A stretch of DNA of 64,000 nt from Cyclobacteriaceae bacterium (lineage in GTDB: Bacteria > Bacteroidota > Bacteroidia > Cytophagales > Cyclobacteriaceae): contig JAGQYI010000035.1 of assembly GCA_020436165.1 (NCBI GenBank), positions 62,001 through 126,000 on the forward strand, given 5' to 3'. The translations under genes and the position numbers were made by a program. Position 1 is the stretch's first letter. Each line of letters begins with the position of its first letter. Positions 9,701-18,603 of this stretch are shown here, piece by piece. Under the pieces are notes generated by a model that did not search any database, had not been told where the DNA came from, and saw only the letters and a list, made by a program, of their open reading frames with translations.

Positions 9701-9788
9701 TATACAATTTTTACTTACATTTATACTATTAAAATAGTATTGCTAAAAGACATATCATATTGCCTCATCATAAATAATTAATAATAAG

Positions 9789-10430
9789 ATGAATAGAGTT
9801 GAACAAATTAAAATCTGTAAGGAATGTAAACACAAAGCATCAAACCTTAAACAAGGTATTATTTGTGGACTAACAAATGACATTCAAACATTCGAGGTAA
9901 CATGTGACCAATTTGAACCAGTTGATCAATCCTTTAAAGAAGTTGCAGCTACTATTGTTCATGAAGATAGCTTTGCAACTCATTCTGGAAACTATACTGA
10001 GCATCATTTAGATAGATCAGAACCACTAAAAATGGTAAAAAGTGGCGCTAACTGGTTTTATTGGATTGCCGGACTCTCACTCATCAATTCAATTATGGTT
10101 TATTCTGGCTCCAATTATAGCTTCATCTTGGGTTTAGGGTTTACGCAAATCGTTGATGGAGTAGTTTATGAATTGCTTGGAAGCTCTTTTAGTATTTTAG
10201 GATTCGTATTTAACGTAATTGTTATTGGCATTTTTGTAACATTTGGTTTCTATGCAAACAAATTTTCAAAGAGCGCTTTTATTGCTGGTATGATAGTCTA
10301 TGGACTTGATGCGCTAATCTTTTTATTAGTAGGTGATTGGCTTGGCTTGGGCTTTCACGTATTCGCATTATTTATGATCTTTAAAGGGTTTGCCAGGCTA
10401 AAAGAGGCTAAGGTTGCTCTAGAACAATGA
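9789..10430 (+). CDS. Membrane protein with N-terminal four-cysteine motif
   Basis: 213 residues. The first 40 carry C-K-E-C-K-H (C10 and C13), then C25 and C38, followed by D-Q-F. This treble-clef-like or zinc-ribbon-like arrangement is common at the start of Bacteroidota membrane proteins. After a linker of about 45 residues come four predicted membrane helices (about 86-104, 108-150 as two segments, 160-178 and 185-200). I do not recognise a function. The layout suggests a cytosolic metal-binding or redox-sensing head on a membrane anchor (inference). It stands alone between a repeat and the toxin-antitoxin pair. Confidence 0.7.
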   Translation: MNRVEQIKICKECKHKASNLKQGIICGLTNDIQTFEVTCDQFEPVDQSFKEVAATIVHEDSFATHSGNYTEHHLDRSEPLKMVKSGANWFYWIAGLSLINSIMVYSGSNYSFILGLGFTQIVDGVVYELLGSSFSILGFVFNVIVIGIFVTFGFYANKFSKSAFIAGMIVYGLDALIFLLVGDWLGLGFHVFALFMIFKGFARLKEAKVALEQ

Positions 10431-10558
10431 GCCAATTAATAAATGTTGCCTTAGTTCACACAGAGTCCTACTTGAGTAACTTCTACGAGGTTAAATTATA
10501 GGTCATCTGGCGTTTTCAAAATTATTATTTCCAAAATATAAAATCTCTTTCTATCTTT

Positions 10559-10590
10559 ATACGTAATATTATGTAAAAATAATTACGTAT
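10559..10590 (+). promoter_or_regulatory. Palindromic operator overlapping the antitoxin start codon
   Basis: ATACGTAAT (10559-10567) and ATTACGTAT (10582-10590) are exact reverse complements 14 bases apart. The right arm runs into the ATG at 10589. A -7-like TATCTTTA at 10553-10560 overlaps the left arm. The placement is what is expected for autorepression by the antitoxin or the antitoxin-toxin complex. Confidence 0.55.
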
Positions 10591-10837
10591 GAATTCTAAG
10601 CTAACTTTGAATATTGACCGTTCCGTCATTGAAAAAGCAAAATCTTATGCGCAGGAAGAAGGTCGCAGCCTTTCAGACCTGGTGGAGAGTTATTTAAAAA
10701 TAATTGTCAAAAAAGAAACTGATTCAATAGCTACAGAAGCCCCCCTGACAAAATCATTAAGAGGCACGTTTAAGGCACCAGACAACATAGATTACAAAGA
10801 AGCTTTGTCAAAAGGCTTATCTGAAAAGTATGGATAG
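10589..10837 (+). CDS. Antitoxin of a type II pair, DUF6364-like ribbon-helix-helix
   Basis: 82 residues. The N-terminal 45 residues fit a ribbon-helix-helix DNA-binding domain: strand KLTLNIDRSV, then helices IEKAKSYAQEEGRSLSDLVESYL. The C-terminal tail (PLTKSLRGTFKAP ... YKEALSKGLSEKYG) looks disordered, as toxin-wrapping tails do. The family label DUF6364 is by recall of pattern. Its stop codon overlaps the toxin start by 8 bases, giving a fixed order antitoxin then toxin. The palindrome at its own start suggests autoregulation. Confidence 0.8.
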   Translation: MNSKLTLNIDRSVIEKAKSYAQEEGRSLSDLVESYLKIIVKKETDSIATEAPLTKSLRGTFKAPDNIDYKEALSKGLSEKYG

Positions 10838-11252
10838 GGTATTGTTGGATACCGATGTCGTTTTGGATTTCTTTTTTGACCGAAAGCCTTTTTCAATCTA
10901 TGCAAGTGCAGTGATTTCATTATGTGAATTAGGCAGCATAAAAGGATACATAACTCCCGTTATCATAAGCAACACCTACTATATTCTAAGACAAGGTTCC
11001 AGACACGACAAGGTAATTCGCAAACTCAAGGACCTTGTACAAATAGTGGGTGTACTGGAAATGGATAAAGAAGTTGTGATTAATGCTTTGAATTCAACGT
11101 TTAATGATTTTGAAGATGCCCTACAGAATTTTACGGCTCAAAAAAATGGCACAATCGATGTCATACTTACAAGAAATATTAAGGATTATAAAAACAGCAA
11201 AATTGCTGTAATGCCACCTGAATCGTATTTAAAAATGTTTACCAATAGGTAA
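10830..11252 (+). CDS. PIN-domain ribonuclease toxin, VapC-like
   Basis: 140 residues, the length of a VapC-type toxin. PIN-domain acidic residues are visible: D7 and D9 in LLDTDVVLDFF, E33, D93 and D96 in FNDFEDALQ, and D119 in TRNIKDY. PIN toxins cleave RNA, often tRNA or rRNA, with Mg2+ or Mn2+. The target here is unknown. The start overlaps the antitoxin stop, which couples translation. It ends 5 bases from the convergent miaA. Confidence 0.88.
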   Translation: MDRVLLDTDVVLDFFFDRKPFSIYASAVISLCELGSIKGYITPVIISNTYYILRQGSRHDKVIRKLKDLVQIVGVLEMDKEVVINALNSTFNDFEDALQNFTAQKNGTIDVILTRNIKDYKNSKIAVMPPESYLKMFTNR

Positions 11253-11257
11253 AATAA

Positions 11258-12178
11258 TCATCTACTCTTCAGCAAATCTTCCATCTCACTAACCAACTCC
11301 TCTGTTGACCTTGCGGCATTCAACCAATGTAAAACATACCCCTGCTTTTCCATTCGTCTGAACCAGGTCATCTGGCGCTTGGCAAACTGACGGATGCCAA
11401 TATTTAAGCGATCGATCATTTCTTCCTTATTTACCTCTCCAAGTAAATACGAAGTTATCCAACGATATTCTAGTCCATACCATTTTAAATCATCCGAAGA
11501 AATACCCTGCTGCATCAATCCTTCTACTTCTTCTATCATTCCCTCTTCTAAACGGATAATTAACCGCTCATAAATACGTTTCTTCACTAGCTCTCTATCT
11601 AATTGCAAAGCAAAAATGGTCGCCTCTATATTGGGCAACTCGCGTTGAGGTTCCGGATTAGTTTTGAGGTATTCGGCAATTTCAATACCACGCTTCATGC
11701 GTTTGGTGGTGCTAATATCAATCTGCTTAAGTAGTTTCTGTGGTATTTGCTCTACCCTTTTTAAAAGCTCTCGTTCGCTTAACTTTTCAAGTTCTTCACG
11801 CAAGGTTGCATTTATTGGTATAGCCGACCATGCATTGCCCGAAAGAGCTGTTTCTATGTACAAGCCACTCCCGCCACATAAAACAGATAGTTTACCCCGG
11901 CTCCGAATATCTTCCAGTGCAGCCGCATAATCTTTGTAATACTGGTTAATAAAGTACTTATCCCCTGCTTCCAGAATATCGATCAAATGATAGGGCACTT
12001 GTTTTCCATCTACTATATAATCTCCAAGGTCCTTACCAGTACCAATATCCATCCCCTTGTACACCTGCCGGGAATCGGCACTAATAATTTCGCCATTGTT
12101 TCGTGATGCAAAAAGAGCCGCTAGTCTGGTCTTACCCACTGCGGTAGGGCCCGTAATTACCACCAACGGATCAGGCAT
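11258..12178 (-). CDS. miaA: tRNA dimethylallyltransferase, copy 1
   Basis: 306 residues. It transfers a dimethylallyl group to N6 of A37 in tRNAs that read UNN codons. The P-loop G-P-T-A-V-G-K-T is at residues 10-17, S-A-D-S-R-Q-V-Y-K-G-M-D-I-G-T-G-K follows, and G-G-S-G-L-Y-I-E and the C-terminal F-A-K-R-Q-M-T-W-F-R complete the signature. Its ATG overlaps the stop of the upstream gene by 8 bases, so it is the last gene of a three-gene minus-strand cluster. A second, clearly different copy is at 48110-49006. Confidence 0.93.
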   Translation of the reverse strand: MPDPLVVITGPTAVGKTRLAALFASRNNGEIISADSRQVYKGMDIGTGKDLGDYIVDGKQVPYHLIDILEAGDKYFINQYYKDYAAALEDIRSRGKLSVLCGGSGLYIETALSGNAWSAIPINATLREELEKLSERELLKRVEQIPQKLLKQIDISTTKRMKRGIEIAEYLKTNPEPQRELPNIEATIFALQLDRELVKKRIYERLIIRLEEGMIEEVEGLMQQGISSDDLKWYGLEYRWITSYLLGEVNKEEMIDRLNIGIRQFAKRQMTWFRRMEKQGYVLHWLNAARSTEELVSEMEDLLKSR

Positions 12179-12935
12179 TGACTTTCTTCTTAAGGTCCAA
12201 CAAGTATTTGGTGCTTCCCTGGTTTTTAAATGCCAGCAAATGCAGTTTGGCTTCCGGTGCGTTTATTTTATAAAATCGATTCAATGTACCCGGATCTACA
12301 TAAAACGTTTGAGGAGGCAGCTCCCCTATTTTTTTAAATCCCAGCCGGGTGTAGCTTTTCCCTTTTGACCAATCCAGGTCGGCATAGCTCATAATATCAT
12401 CCGGATTGTGCTCTTTGATAAAATGCTCAATTAGTTTACTCAGTCCTCCAACCACCGTAATATTGTTTTTATTACAAAAACGAATTAGCTCATGCGAATT
12501 GTAGACCTCATCGCTTCTATGCACGGGGCATGAAGCACTAAAAAGAGCCACTGCAACAAGCTCGTTCCTGTACACTAAGCCGTACTTATGTTTGCCTGTT
12601 ACGGGCACACTCAAATGATTCTCTTCCAGAAATTTGCGCAATTGGGGCTTAATCAGCTTTATCACCTTAGTTTCCCGGGCATGTATTCGCTTTGTCCTTC
12701 CTAAAAGTGACATAATGCGCGACTCCATTACCGGACGCTTGTGTCTCCACAGATCCTCCCACACATGAACTTTATGATCAGTTTCAGGACATTTGACTTC
12801 TTTTAATTTATATGGATCAATCTCATGCAATTGAAAAGTTATTCCTTTTTCACTTATTTCAATACCACATGTACTTTCCTGGAAATCAATATCCCTGGCA
12901 TGCAAAAACGATATAAATTCATCCTGGAAAGACAT
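12171..12935 (-). CDS. Stand-alone C-terminal domain related to phage Vsr-type endonucleases
   Basis: 254 residues. From about residue 65 onward the protein follows a pattern I know from the C-terminal half of phage Vsr-like or homing endonucleases: V-W-E-D-L-W-x4-P-V-x2-S-R-I-x2-L-L-G, then I-H-A-R-E, F-L-E-E-N-H-L, Y-G-L-V-Y-R-N-E-L-V-A-V, the L-I-R-F-C-N ... V-V-G-G-L-S-K-L block, S-Y-A-D and Y-x2-L-G-F. The N-terminal part has no visible Vsr nuclease motif. A domesticated non-catalytic derivative is the best guess. ATG 12935 was chosen over a TTG at 12959. It overlaps miaA by 8 bases and follows the thioesterase by 35. Family assignment is by memory only. Confidence 0.6.
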   Translation of the reverse strand: MSFQDEFISFLHARDIDFQESTCGIEISEKGITFQLHEIDPYKLKEVKCPETDHKVHVWEDLWRHKRPVMESRIMSLLGRTKRIHARETKVIKLIKPQLRKFLEENHLSVPVTGKHKYGLVYRNELVAVALFSASCPVHRSDEVYNSHELIRFCNKNNITVVGGLSKLIEHFIKEHNPDDIMSYADLDWSKGKSYTRLGFKKIGELPPQTFYVDPGTLNRFYKINAPEAKLHLLAFKNQGSTKYLLDLKKKVNA

Positions 12936-12970
12936 GGCTTTCCAAAAATAGACAGACAATAAGGTCGCTC

Positions 12971-13681
12971 CTAGTGGAATGATAGTTTCATTCTGAAAAT
13001 AACTTCTTCTTTATCGCTTACGATCTCGGCTTTGGCCGAAGTGTCAACTGTTTTAGTTCTAATAGTCACTGTATCATCCAGGTAGGATTGTCGCAAAAAA
13101 TTGACATCAATTGTAGCTATAGGCTGTTCAACCCGCAAAGTATTCAAGGCCATGCGCACATAAGCAACATTATTGGTGTGGTTTACCATATCCACATCGC
13201 TGGGCACTATTTGGTAGGTTGTGGAGTTCTCCCAATCAGTCAGAGAAGTAATTTTATGAGTGGCAAAATCATACGCATTCTTCGTATTTATTGGCATTCG
13301 GGCCACCAGTTTAGGCGGTATATGAGTAGGCTTGAAAGTATCTTTGGAAAGGCAGGCCCACATCGAAGTAGCTTTAACAAGTTCCTTACCCTTTTTTGTA
13401 ATCCCAAAATCACGTTCTGATAGTGAACCCAAGATAGAACGTATCCATGTATTAACCTCAATATCTTCTCCCAGATGAGCAACATCGGAAATGGTAAGAC
13501 TAATACGCGAAAGCATCCAAACTAAGTTAAGTTCAGCCAGGTCAGGCTGACCAAACTTTCCAGTAACCGAGTGTCGGTAGGCGGCCTCCTGAAAAAAATT
13601 AAACAGTTGATGTACACTTAACTTGCCGTTTTTATCTACATCGTAGGTCTTAATTCGGCTGGTTTCTTTAAAAATTGGCAT
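12971..13681 (-). CDS. Acyl-[acyl-carrier-protein] thioesterase
   Basis: 236 residues with a tandem hot-dog layout as in FatA/FatB-type thioesterases, which release fatty acids from ACP. The first half has Y-D-V-D-x-N-G-K-L-S-V-H-Q-L-F-N-F-F-Q-E-A-A and W-x-L-S-R; the second has V-x-x-S-D-V-D-M-V-N-H-T-N-N-V-A-Y-V, where the N-x-x-x-x-N/H cluster is the expected active-site region. ATG 13681 is preferred over an in-frame TTG at 13690. It is the first gene of the cluster leading to miaA. A fatty-acid or lipid-release role is inferred. Confidence 0.85.
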   Translation of the reverse strand: MPIFKETSRIKTYDVDKNGKLSVHQLFNFFQEAAYRHSVTGKFGQPDLAELNLVWMLSRISLTISDVAHLGEDIEVNTWIRSILGSLSERDFGITKKGKELVKATSMWACLSKDTFKPTHIPPKLVARMPINTKNAYDFATHKITSLTDWENSTTYQIVPSDVDMVNHTNNVAYVRMALNTLRVEQPIATIDVNFLRQSYLDDTVTIRTKTVDTSAKAEIVSDKEEVIFRMKLSFH

Positions 13682-13760
13682 GGCTAACAAATTTAGGCCA
13701 TGATGACCAATAGACTATCGATTAATAGCATTTTCTAAGGTAAGAAACCTTATAAAAAGT

Positions 13761-13787
13761 GAGAGCAGCCCATTTTAAGCTGCTCTC
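13761..13787 (-). terminator. Terminator for the PKD-LamG lipoprotein gene
   Basis: GAGAGCAGC (13761-13769) pairs perfectly with GCTGCTCTC (13779-13787) around a 9-base loop. On the minus strand the hairpin is followed by ACTTTTTATAA. A run of A on its other flank means that it could also work in the opposite sense. Confidence 0.8.
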
Positions 13788-13809
13788 AAAAAAACTAAGC
13801 TATTTTAGA

Positions 13810-15537
13810 CTATTCGCTAAATAGGGCCTGCACTTCAGTTTGAGTAAGCGCCCTATTGTATATCTTAAGGTCGTCATAAGTTCCTATATAATCAATGGCT
13901 GATGTTTGTGAAGAACCAAGCGTCATTTGAATATTGTTAGGCGTATTTGGAATATTGAAGTTATTGATTTGCTCAGCTTCTTTTACACCATCAATCCATA
14001 CCTGCCAGGTACTGTTAGCCGTCATAATTCCGACAACATGATGCCAATTTCCATCATTTACTGAACTTGCAGAAGGGCCACTATCTCTAAAAATACCTGA
14101 TTTATCACGCCCCCTAAAATACATCTTACCATTCGACATTGCCATAATGAATCCAAAATCAACACCCCCATCAAATTTGTCTAACAAGGAATAAAATGCG
14201 CCACCAACGGCAGTAGTTTTAATCCAAACACAAACTGATACCTCATTTGATATCATGCGATTTGCGCCTGAAGTAATCAATTCATCAAAGTGATATAGCG
14301 AAGCTGCAGGACTTGAACCTCCATATCTATCAGGTTCATAGGTTGGATTTGGATTTGAGATGCTAGTGTAGCTCCAGTCACCCAATCCTGTTTCATCCGT
14401 CAAATCCGAATCAAACATGAAATGAGCTACAATTCCATTAACTTTTATGTAATCCGTTTTAATTATTTCTTTGGTTCCGAATCCGTTAGCCACCACTAGC
14501 TTTACATCAAAGGTGCCAGCAGAGTTATAGACTACTGCAGGGTTTTGATCTGTTGAAGTGGAAGGCGTTGCTCCTTCGAACTCCCACGACCAACTTGTAG
14601 GACTACCCAATGACTCATCAGCAAAAGTCACTGTTTGCCCTTCAGCAATTGTAGTAAAATCACTAGCAAACTTTGCTTCCAGAGCTTCTCTCACATCAAC
14701 CAAGTCTGTCAGTACCAAGGTATCTGCGTCTGCCTCATGATAAACAATTAAAGTAACATCGTACAAACCTGGAGTGCTGTAAGTTACTAAAGGGTCTGTC
14801 TCAGTTGAAGATGCAGGAGTTCCACCTTCAAACGTCCAAGCGAAGTTGGTCGGATTCCCTGCACTTGCCTCCTCAAATTGGAGCTGCTTTCCTTCTTCAA
14901 TAGTAAAAGAACCGGAATTAGATGTAAAATCAGCTTCAACTGAATCAAGTACCACAATATGATCTTCAACTAACAAAGTGGACGCATCTCCAAAACCATT
15001 CACTGTTAGTGACACATCAAAACTACCTAAATCCAAATATTGAATTGCAGGGTTTTCATCCGTACTACTCTGTGGGGTCCCAGCTTCAAATGTCCAAGTG
15101 TAAGAATCAATATTACCTAAAGAATTATTGGTAAATAACACTTCTTGTCCTCGCACAATAACAGTATCGCTGGACTCATATAGCGCAGCCATTTTATCAT
15201 ATACCGAAACAATGTTCTGCTTAATTTCTTCATCAGATTTTTCGGCATTCGATGCCTTTAACTTTACGGAATAGGTTCCAGAAGCATTATAGATTACCTG
15301 CTCGTTTTCGTTTTCAGAAGTAGCAGGGGTTCCTCCTTCAAACGTCCACTGAAAAATAGTTGGATCACCTGTTGAAGTGTTCGTAAAGGAAATATTTTCC
15401 CCAACCAATATTTCGGTTTTAGATAATTCAAAATCTGCCACCACATCAGGTAGCACTTCAGTATCTTTTTTCTTGCAGCTTACCATAATAGCAAAGCTTA
15501 AGCTGCCAATAAAAATCAGTGTTTTTACTCTTCTCAT
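13810..15537 (-). CDS. Surface lipoprotein with four PKD domains and a LamG-like domain
   Basis: 575 residues. A lipoprotein signal ends at cysteine 21 in IMVSCKKKD. Four PKD repeats follow, at about residues 31-108, 117-195, 203-283 and 291-368. Each has the pattern F-x-D-x-S-x-G-x-P-T-x-W-x-W-x-F-E-G-G-T-P and x-Y-x-x-x-G-x-Y-x-V-x-L. The C-terminal 200 residues are a concanavalin-like LamG domain (V-C-V-W-I-K-T, W-H-H-V-V-G-I, D-D-L-K-I-Y-N-R-A-L-T). PKD/LamG chains bind glycans or surface proteins. A shorter paralogue is at 37789-39012. It stands next to the LytTR system, which may control it (inference). Confidence 0.85.
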   Translation of the reverse strand: MRRVKTLIFIGSLSFAIMVSCKKKDTEVLPDVVADFELSKTEILVGENISFTNTSTGDPTIFQWTFEGGTPATSENENEQVIYNASGTYSVKLKASNAEKSDEEIKQNIVSVYDKMAALYESSDTVIVRGQEVLFTNNSLGNIDSYTWTFEAGTPQSSTDENPAIQYLDLGSFDVSLTVNGFGDASTLLVEDHIVVLDSVEADFTSNSGSFTIEEGKQLQFEEASAGNPTNFAWTFEGGTPASSTETDPLVTYSTPGLYDVTLIVYHEADADTLVLTDLVDVREALEAKFASDFTTIAEGQTVTFADESLGSPTSWSWEFEGATPSTSTDQNPAVVYNSAGTFDVKLVVANGFGTKEIIKTDYIKVNGIVAHFMFDSDLTDETGLGDWSYTSISNPNPTYEPDRYGGSSPAASLYHFDELITSGANRMISNEVSVCVWIKTTAVGGAFYSLLDKFDGGVDFGFIMAMSNGKMYFRGRDKSGIFRDSGPSASSVNDGNWHHVVGIMTANSTWQVWIDGVKEAEQINNFNIPNTPNNIQMTLGSSQTSAIDYIGTYDDLKIYNRALTQTEVQALFSE

Positions 15538-15655
15538 TATTAACCATTTACAAGTGATAATTGTGCTATATTACTTTATAAATGGCCAGCATTTTGCCTT
15601 ACCTAAATAACCACCTACAGTTTTTGTATAAGTGTAGAAATCTTTAAAATAAGTG

Positions 15656-16399
15656 TTAAATACCCAATTCTGACAATCGTTGAATGAGCTGGTCTTTTTT
15701 GCGAAATGAAACAGGTAGCTTGTCTCCGTTTGACATAACCACTTGATGCTCCTGAGTCTTGTTAAACCTTTTTATTTCATTAACATTTACCAAATGCGAA
15801 TGATGAACCCTAATAAACCCATAGGGTGAAAGAAGCATATCGTACTCTTTAAGGGTTTTAGAAATAACTATTTTTCTATTTTCCTTCGTATGAAAAATGG
15901 TGTAGCTCCCTTCTGCTTCACAACGAATTATATCTACCACTTCAACTACGTGAATATTGTCTACATCTTTGAGTACAATTTTCTTTTTAACTGAAGCAAT
16001 ATTCTCTACCAGCACCTGCAAATAATCGTTGCGCTGATGTTGGATTTTAAACTTAACCTTTTCAATGGCGTTCAAAAGGTCGTCTTTATCTATGGGCTTC
16101 AATAAATAATCTACCGCACTAAGCTTAAATGCATCAACGGCATATTTATCGTGTGCCGTAACAAAAATGATATGTGGTATTGGGTCTGTCAAAGACTTGA
16201 TGAGATCAAATGCATTACCATCTTTCATTTCAATATCAAGAAATAAAAGATCTGCATTTACAGCATTTATTAGGTTCGTTCCTGTTTTAACACTTTCTGC
16301 TTCTCCAATAATCGTAATATTGGAAGCATAGAGTGCAAGCATGTTTTTTAAACCTTCTCTTATAGTAGGCTGATCTTCAACAAGGATAGCGTCAATCAT
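15656..16399 (-). CDS. LytTR-family response regulator
   Basis: 247 residues. The receiver domain at residues 1-115 has the acid pair E8/D9, phospho-acceptor D55 in LLFLDIEM, T-A-H at the conserved T position and K105 in LLKPID. The LytTR DNA-binding domain is at about 140-245 (D-I-I-R-C-E-A-E-G-S-Y-T, G-F-I-R-V-H-H-S-H-L-V-N). It overlaps the upstream sensor kinase gene by 4 bases, so the two form one translationally coupled two-component system. The targets are unknown; the nearest candidate is the downstream PKD lipoprotein. Confidence 0.93.
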   Translation of the reverse strand: MIDAILVEDQPTIREGLKNMLALYASNITIIGEAESVKTGTNLINAVNADLLFLDIEMKDGNAFDLIKSLTDPIPHIIFVTAHDKYAVDAFKLSAVDYLLKPIDKDDLLNAIEKVKFKIQHQRNDYLQVLVENIASVKKKIVLKDVDNIHVVEVVDIIRCEAEGSYTIFHTKENRKIVISKTLKEYDMLLSPYGFIRVHHSHLVNVNEIKRFNKTQEHQVVMSNGDKLPVSFRKKDQLIQRLSELGI

Positions 16400-18378
16400 A
16401 GGTGAACCAAAGGTATTTTGATTTTTACCATTAGTCCAGAATCAGTGATGTTTTTTACCTCAAGATAGGTTGACTTTTGGGTGCTCTTTTCAAGCAGCCT
16501 AAGTCGGTCTTTGGTAATTTTAATAGCCATAGGTTCATGGCTATTGGGGTTATCATTATTTATTCCAGGACCATTATCTTGAACCGTTACTAAAAGATAA
16601 CCCTCCTCTGAAAGTATATCTATACCAATATATCCGACTTCTTGCTGAGTGTTTGCAACTCCATGAATTAATGCGTTTTCCACAAATGGCTGAAGTAGCA
16701 TTGGGGGAAGTCCGATGAATTCCGTTTCCAAACCAGACGAAATATTAATATGATAATTAAATGTATTGGAAATATATAATCGAGAAATCTCAATATAATT
16801 CTTTATTACCTGCACTTCTTCCTCTACCGAAATCAGGCTTTGCTCATTATACTCTAAAATCTGACGCATTAGCTTTGCAAGCTGAGATATCTTTTCTGCT
16901 TCTGCCACCACCCCTTGATTGTACAAATTACTTTGAATGGTAGTAAGACTGTTAAAGAAAAAATGTGGGTTCATTTGCAATCTTAAAGACTTTAACTGAG
17001 CCTCAAGAGTAATTTGATGCTCCTTTAGATTTTTCTGAGTAAAGTAAAAAACGATAATGGCAACTATCAAAATAAAAATCAAAACAGTTGCAACCACAAT
17101 TGTATTTCGCTGGCGAATTTGTGCATCCTTCAATTCAGAAATACGCGTAAGTTCTGTTATTTCATTTTCTTTAACCTCAGTATCATAGGCTATTTGAAGC
17201 TCTTCAATTCGAGCCAAATTATGTTCATTGGTAAGACTATCTTTCAATGCTACATAATGCTCGTAGTAATTAATGGCCGCACTATAATTTTCTACTGCCT
17301 TGTGCAGCCTGTACAAAGAAAGATATGCATTTCTAACAGACTTTCGCATTTTGCTTTTTTCGGCTATTTGCAAACCCCTTTTTACACTCTCTATTGCATT
17401 AGCATACTCTTTCTTTTCTGCATAAACATCTCCCATATTTATGTAAGCCACCATTTTAGACTCATTATAACCAATTTGATCAGCGGTTTCAATTGATTCA
17501 TTAAAAACACTTATTGATTTATCCAGATCGCCCTTAAAGTAGTGAGCAATAGCTACATTCTGTAGTCGATCAGAAATACTTATTTTATCATTTAGTTTTT
17601 CAGCATCTTTCAAAGAAGACTCAAATAATACAAGTGCACTATCATAGTTGGCCTCTCTCGAATAAACTATTCCCAAATTATTATAGGCTTCAGCCAACGT
17701 CTTTAAATCACCTATTTTCTGTGCAACTTCCAAAGCCTTGCTACAATATTTCTTTTCTCTTTCTAAATTATCTGTAGCGTAATACAGTTGAGCTATGGTT
17801 CTGTTTGCCAGGTAGCTTAATTTTAAGTCAGTTAAGCCCGAAGCTTTTTCAGATGCTTTGATGGCTTTTTCAAGCGCTTCTACAAAATCACCACTAAGAC
17901 GTAAAACCCTAGACAATGAGATTAAAACAGATACCTCTAGGTGTTCCTTAGTTTCAGATTTGCTTAATTTAAGATCAGAATTAAGCAATGCCATAGCCTC
18001 ATTTAAGACATATTTGGCGGAATCATATTTGCCTTGGGGCGCATAAACAAAACTCATACTATTAAGGCAATGAATCATCCCTTCCTTATCGTTCCGTTTT
18101 TCAAATTCATTAAAGGCTTTTACTAAAACTAATTGAGCAGAGTCAAGGTCTTTTCTACGAAGGAATCTACCCTGGTAATAGGTCAACCATGGTTCTGCCA
18201 CATACAACATATCTGGATTTAATCTAGCTCTGAGGTTAATGAGTTCTTGTTGGGCAGAATCCAAGGATTTAGTTTCTAGCTCCTCTAAGTCATCTATTTC
18301 CTTCCAAAAACCATCAAGAGTAGATTGAGCCACTGATAACAGAGGTATAAAGAAAACAGCAAATAGAAATGATCTCAC
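16396..18378 (-). CDS. TPR-containing LytS-type sensor histidine kinase
   Basis: About 660 residues. A signal peptide RSFLFAVFFIPLLSVAQ is followed by roughly ten TPR-type helices (residues 20-390) in the periplasm, a single membrane helix (V-V-A-T-V-L-I-F-I-L-I-V-A-I-I-V-F) near 430, a His_kinase domain (L-R-L-Q-M-N-P-H-F-F-F-N-S-L, with the phospho-accepting histidine) and an HATPase domain (L-Q-P-F-V-E-N-A-L-I-H-G, D-N-G-P-G-I). No ATG start exists. GTG 18378 and TTG 18393 are both possible, and GTG was chosen because it gives the tightest signal peptide. TPR-input kinases of this type are typical of Bacteroidota. Confidence 0.9.
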   Translation of the reverse strand: MRSFLFAVFFIPLLSVAQSTLDGFWKEIDDLEELETKSLDSAQQELINLRARLNPDMLYVAEPWLTYYQGRFLRRKDLDSAQLVLVKAFNEFEKRNDKEGMIHCLNSMSFVYAPQGKYDSAKYVLNEAMALLNSDLKLSKSETKEHLEVSVLISLSRVLRLSGDFVEALEKAIKASEKASGLTDLKLSYLANRTIAQLYYATDNLEREKKYCSKALEVAQKIGDLKTLAEAYNNLGIVYSREANYDSALVLFESSLKDAEKLNDKISISDRLQNVAIAHYFKGDLDKSISVFNESIETADQIGYNESKMVAYINMGDVYAEKKEYANAIESVKRGLQIAEKSKMRKSVRNAYLSLYRLHKAVENYSAAINYYEHYVALKDSLTNEHNLARIEELQIAYDTEVKENEITELTRISELKDAQIRQRNTIVVATVLIFILIVAIIVFYFTQKNLKEHQITLEAQLKSLRLQMNPHFFFNSLTTIQSNLYNQGVVAEAEKISQLAKLMRQILEYNEQSLISVEEEVQVIKNYIEISRLYISNTFNYHINISSGLETEFIGLPPMLLQPFVENALIHGVANTQQEVGYIGIDILSEEGYLLVTVQDNGPGINNDNPNSHEPMAIKITKDRLRLLEKSTQKSTYLEVKNITDSGLMVKIKIPLVHL

Positions 18379-18535
18379 TATTATGACAGACAAGCTATAA
18401 ATATCAAAAAAATGAATTTAAATTGAAGATACAGTGAATAAGTGTTTGTAATTATAAAGTAAGTGCACGGAAGGGTTTACATTTCGTAATGAATGCGAAC
18501 ATAATTGCTTAAATGAAAAACATCAGATTTCAGGC

Positions 18536-18567
18536 AAAAAAAAAGCCCTCCGCCAGACTGACGGAAG
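18536..18567 (-). terminator. Terminator of the tRNA-like transcription unit
   Basis: On the minus strand a 9-bp stem (plus coordinates 18567-18559 with 18555-18547, two G-T pairs) with a 3-base loop is followed by GC and nine T (18544-18536). It lies 37 bases downstream of the second tRNA-like gene and ends the unit before the sensor kinase gene. Confidence 0.75.
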
Positions 18568-18603
18568 ACCTTTACCATTCAAACAACCGAGAAGAACAAA
18601 TAG

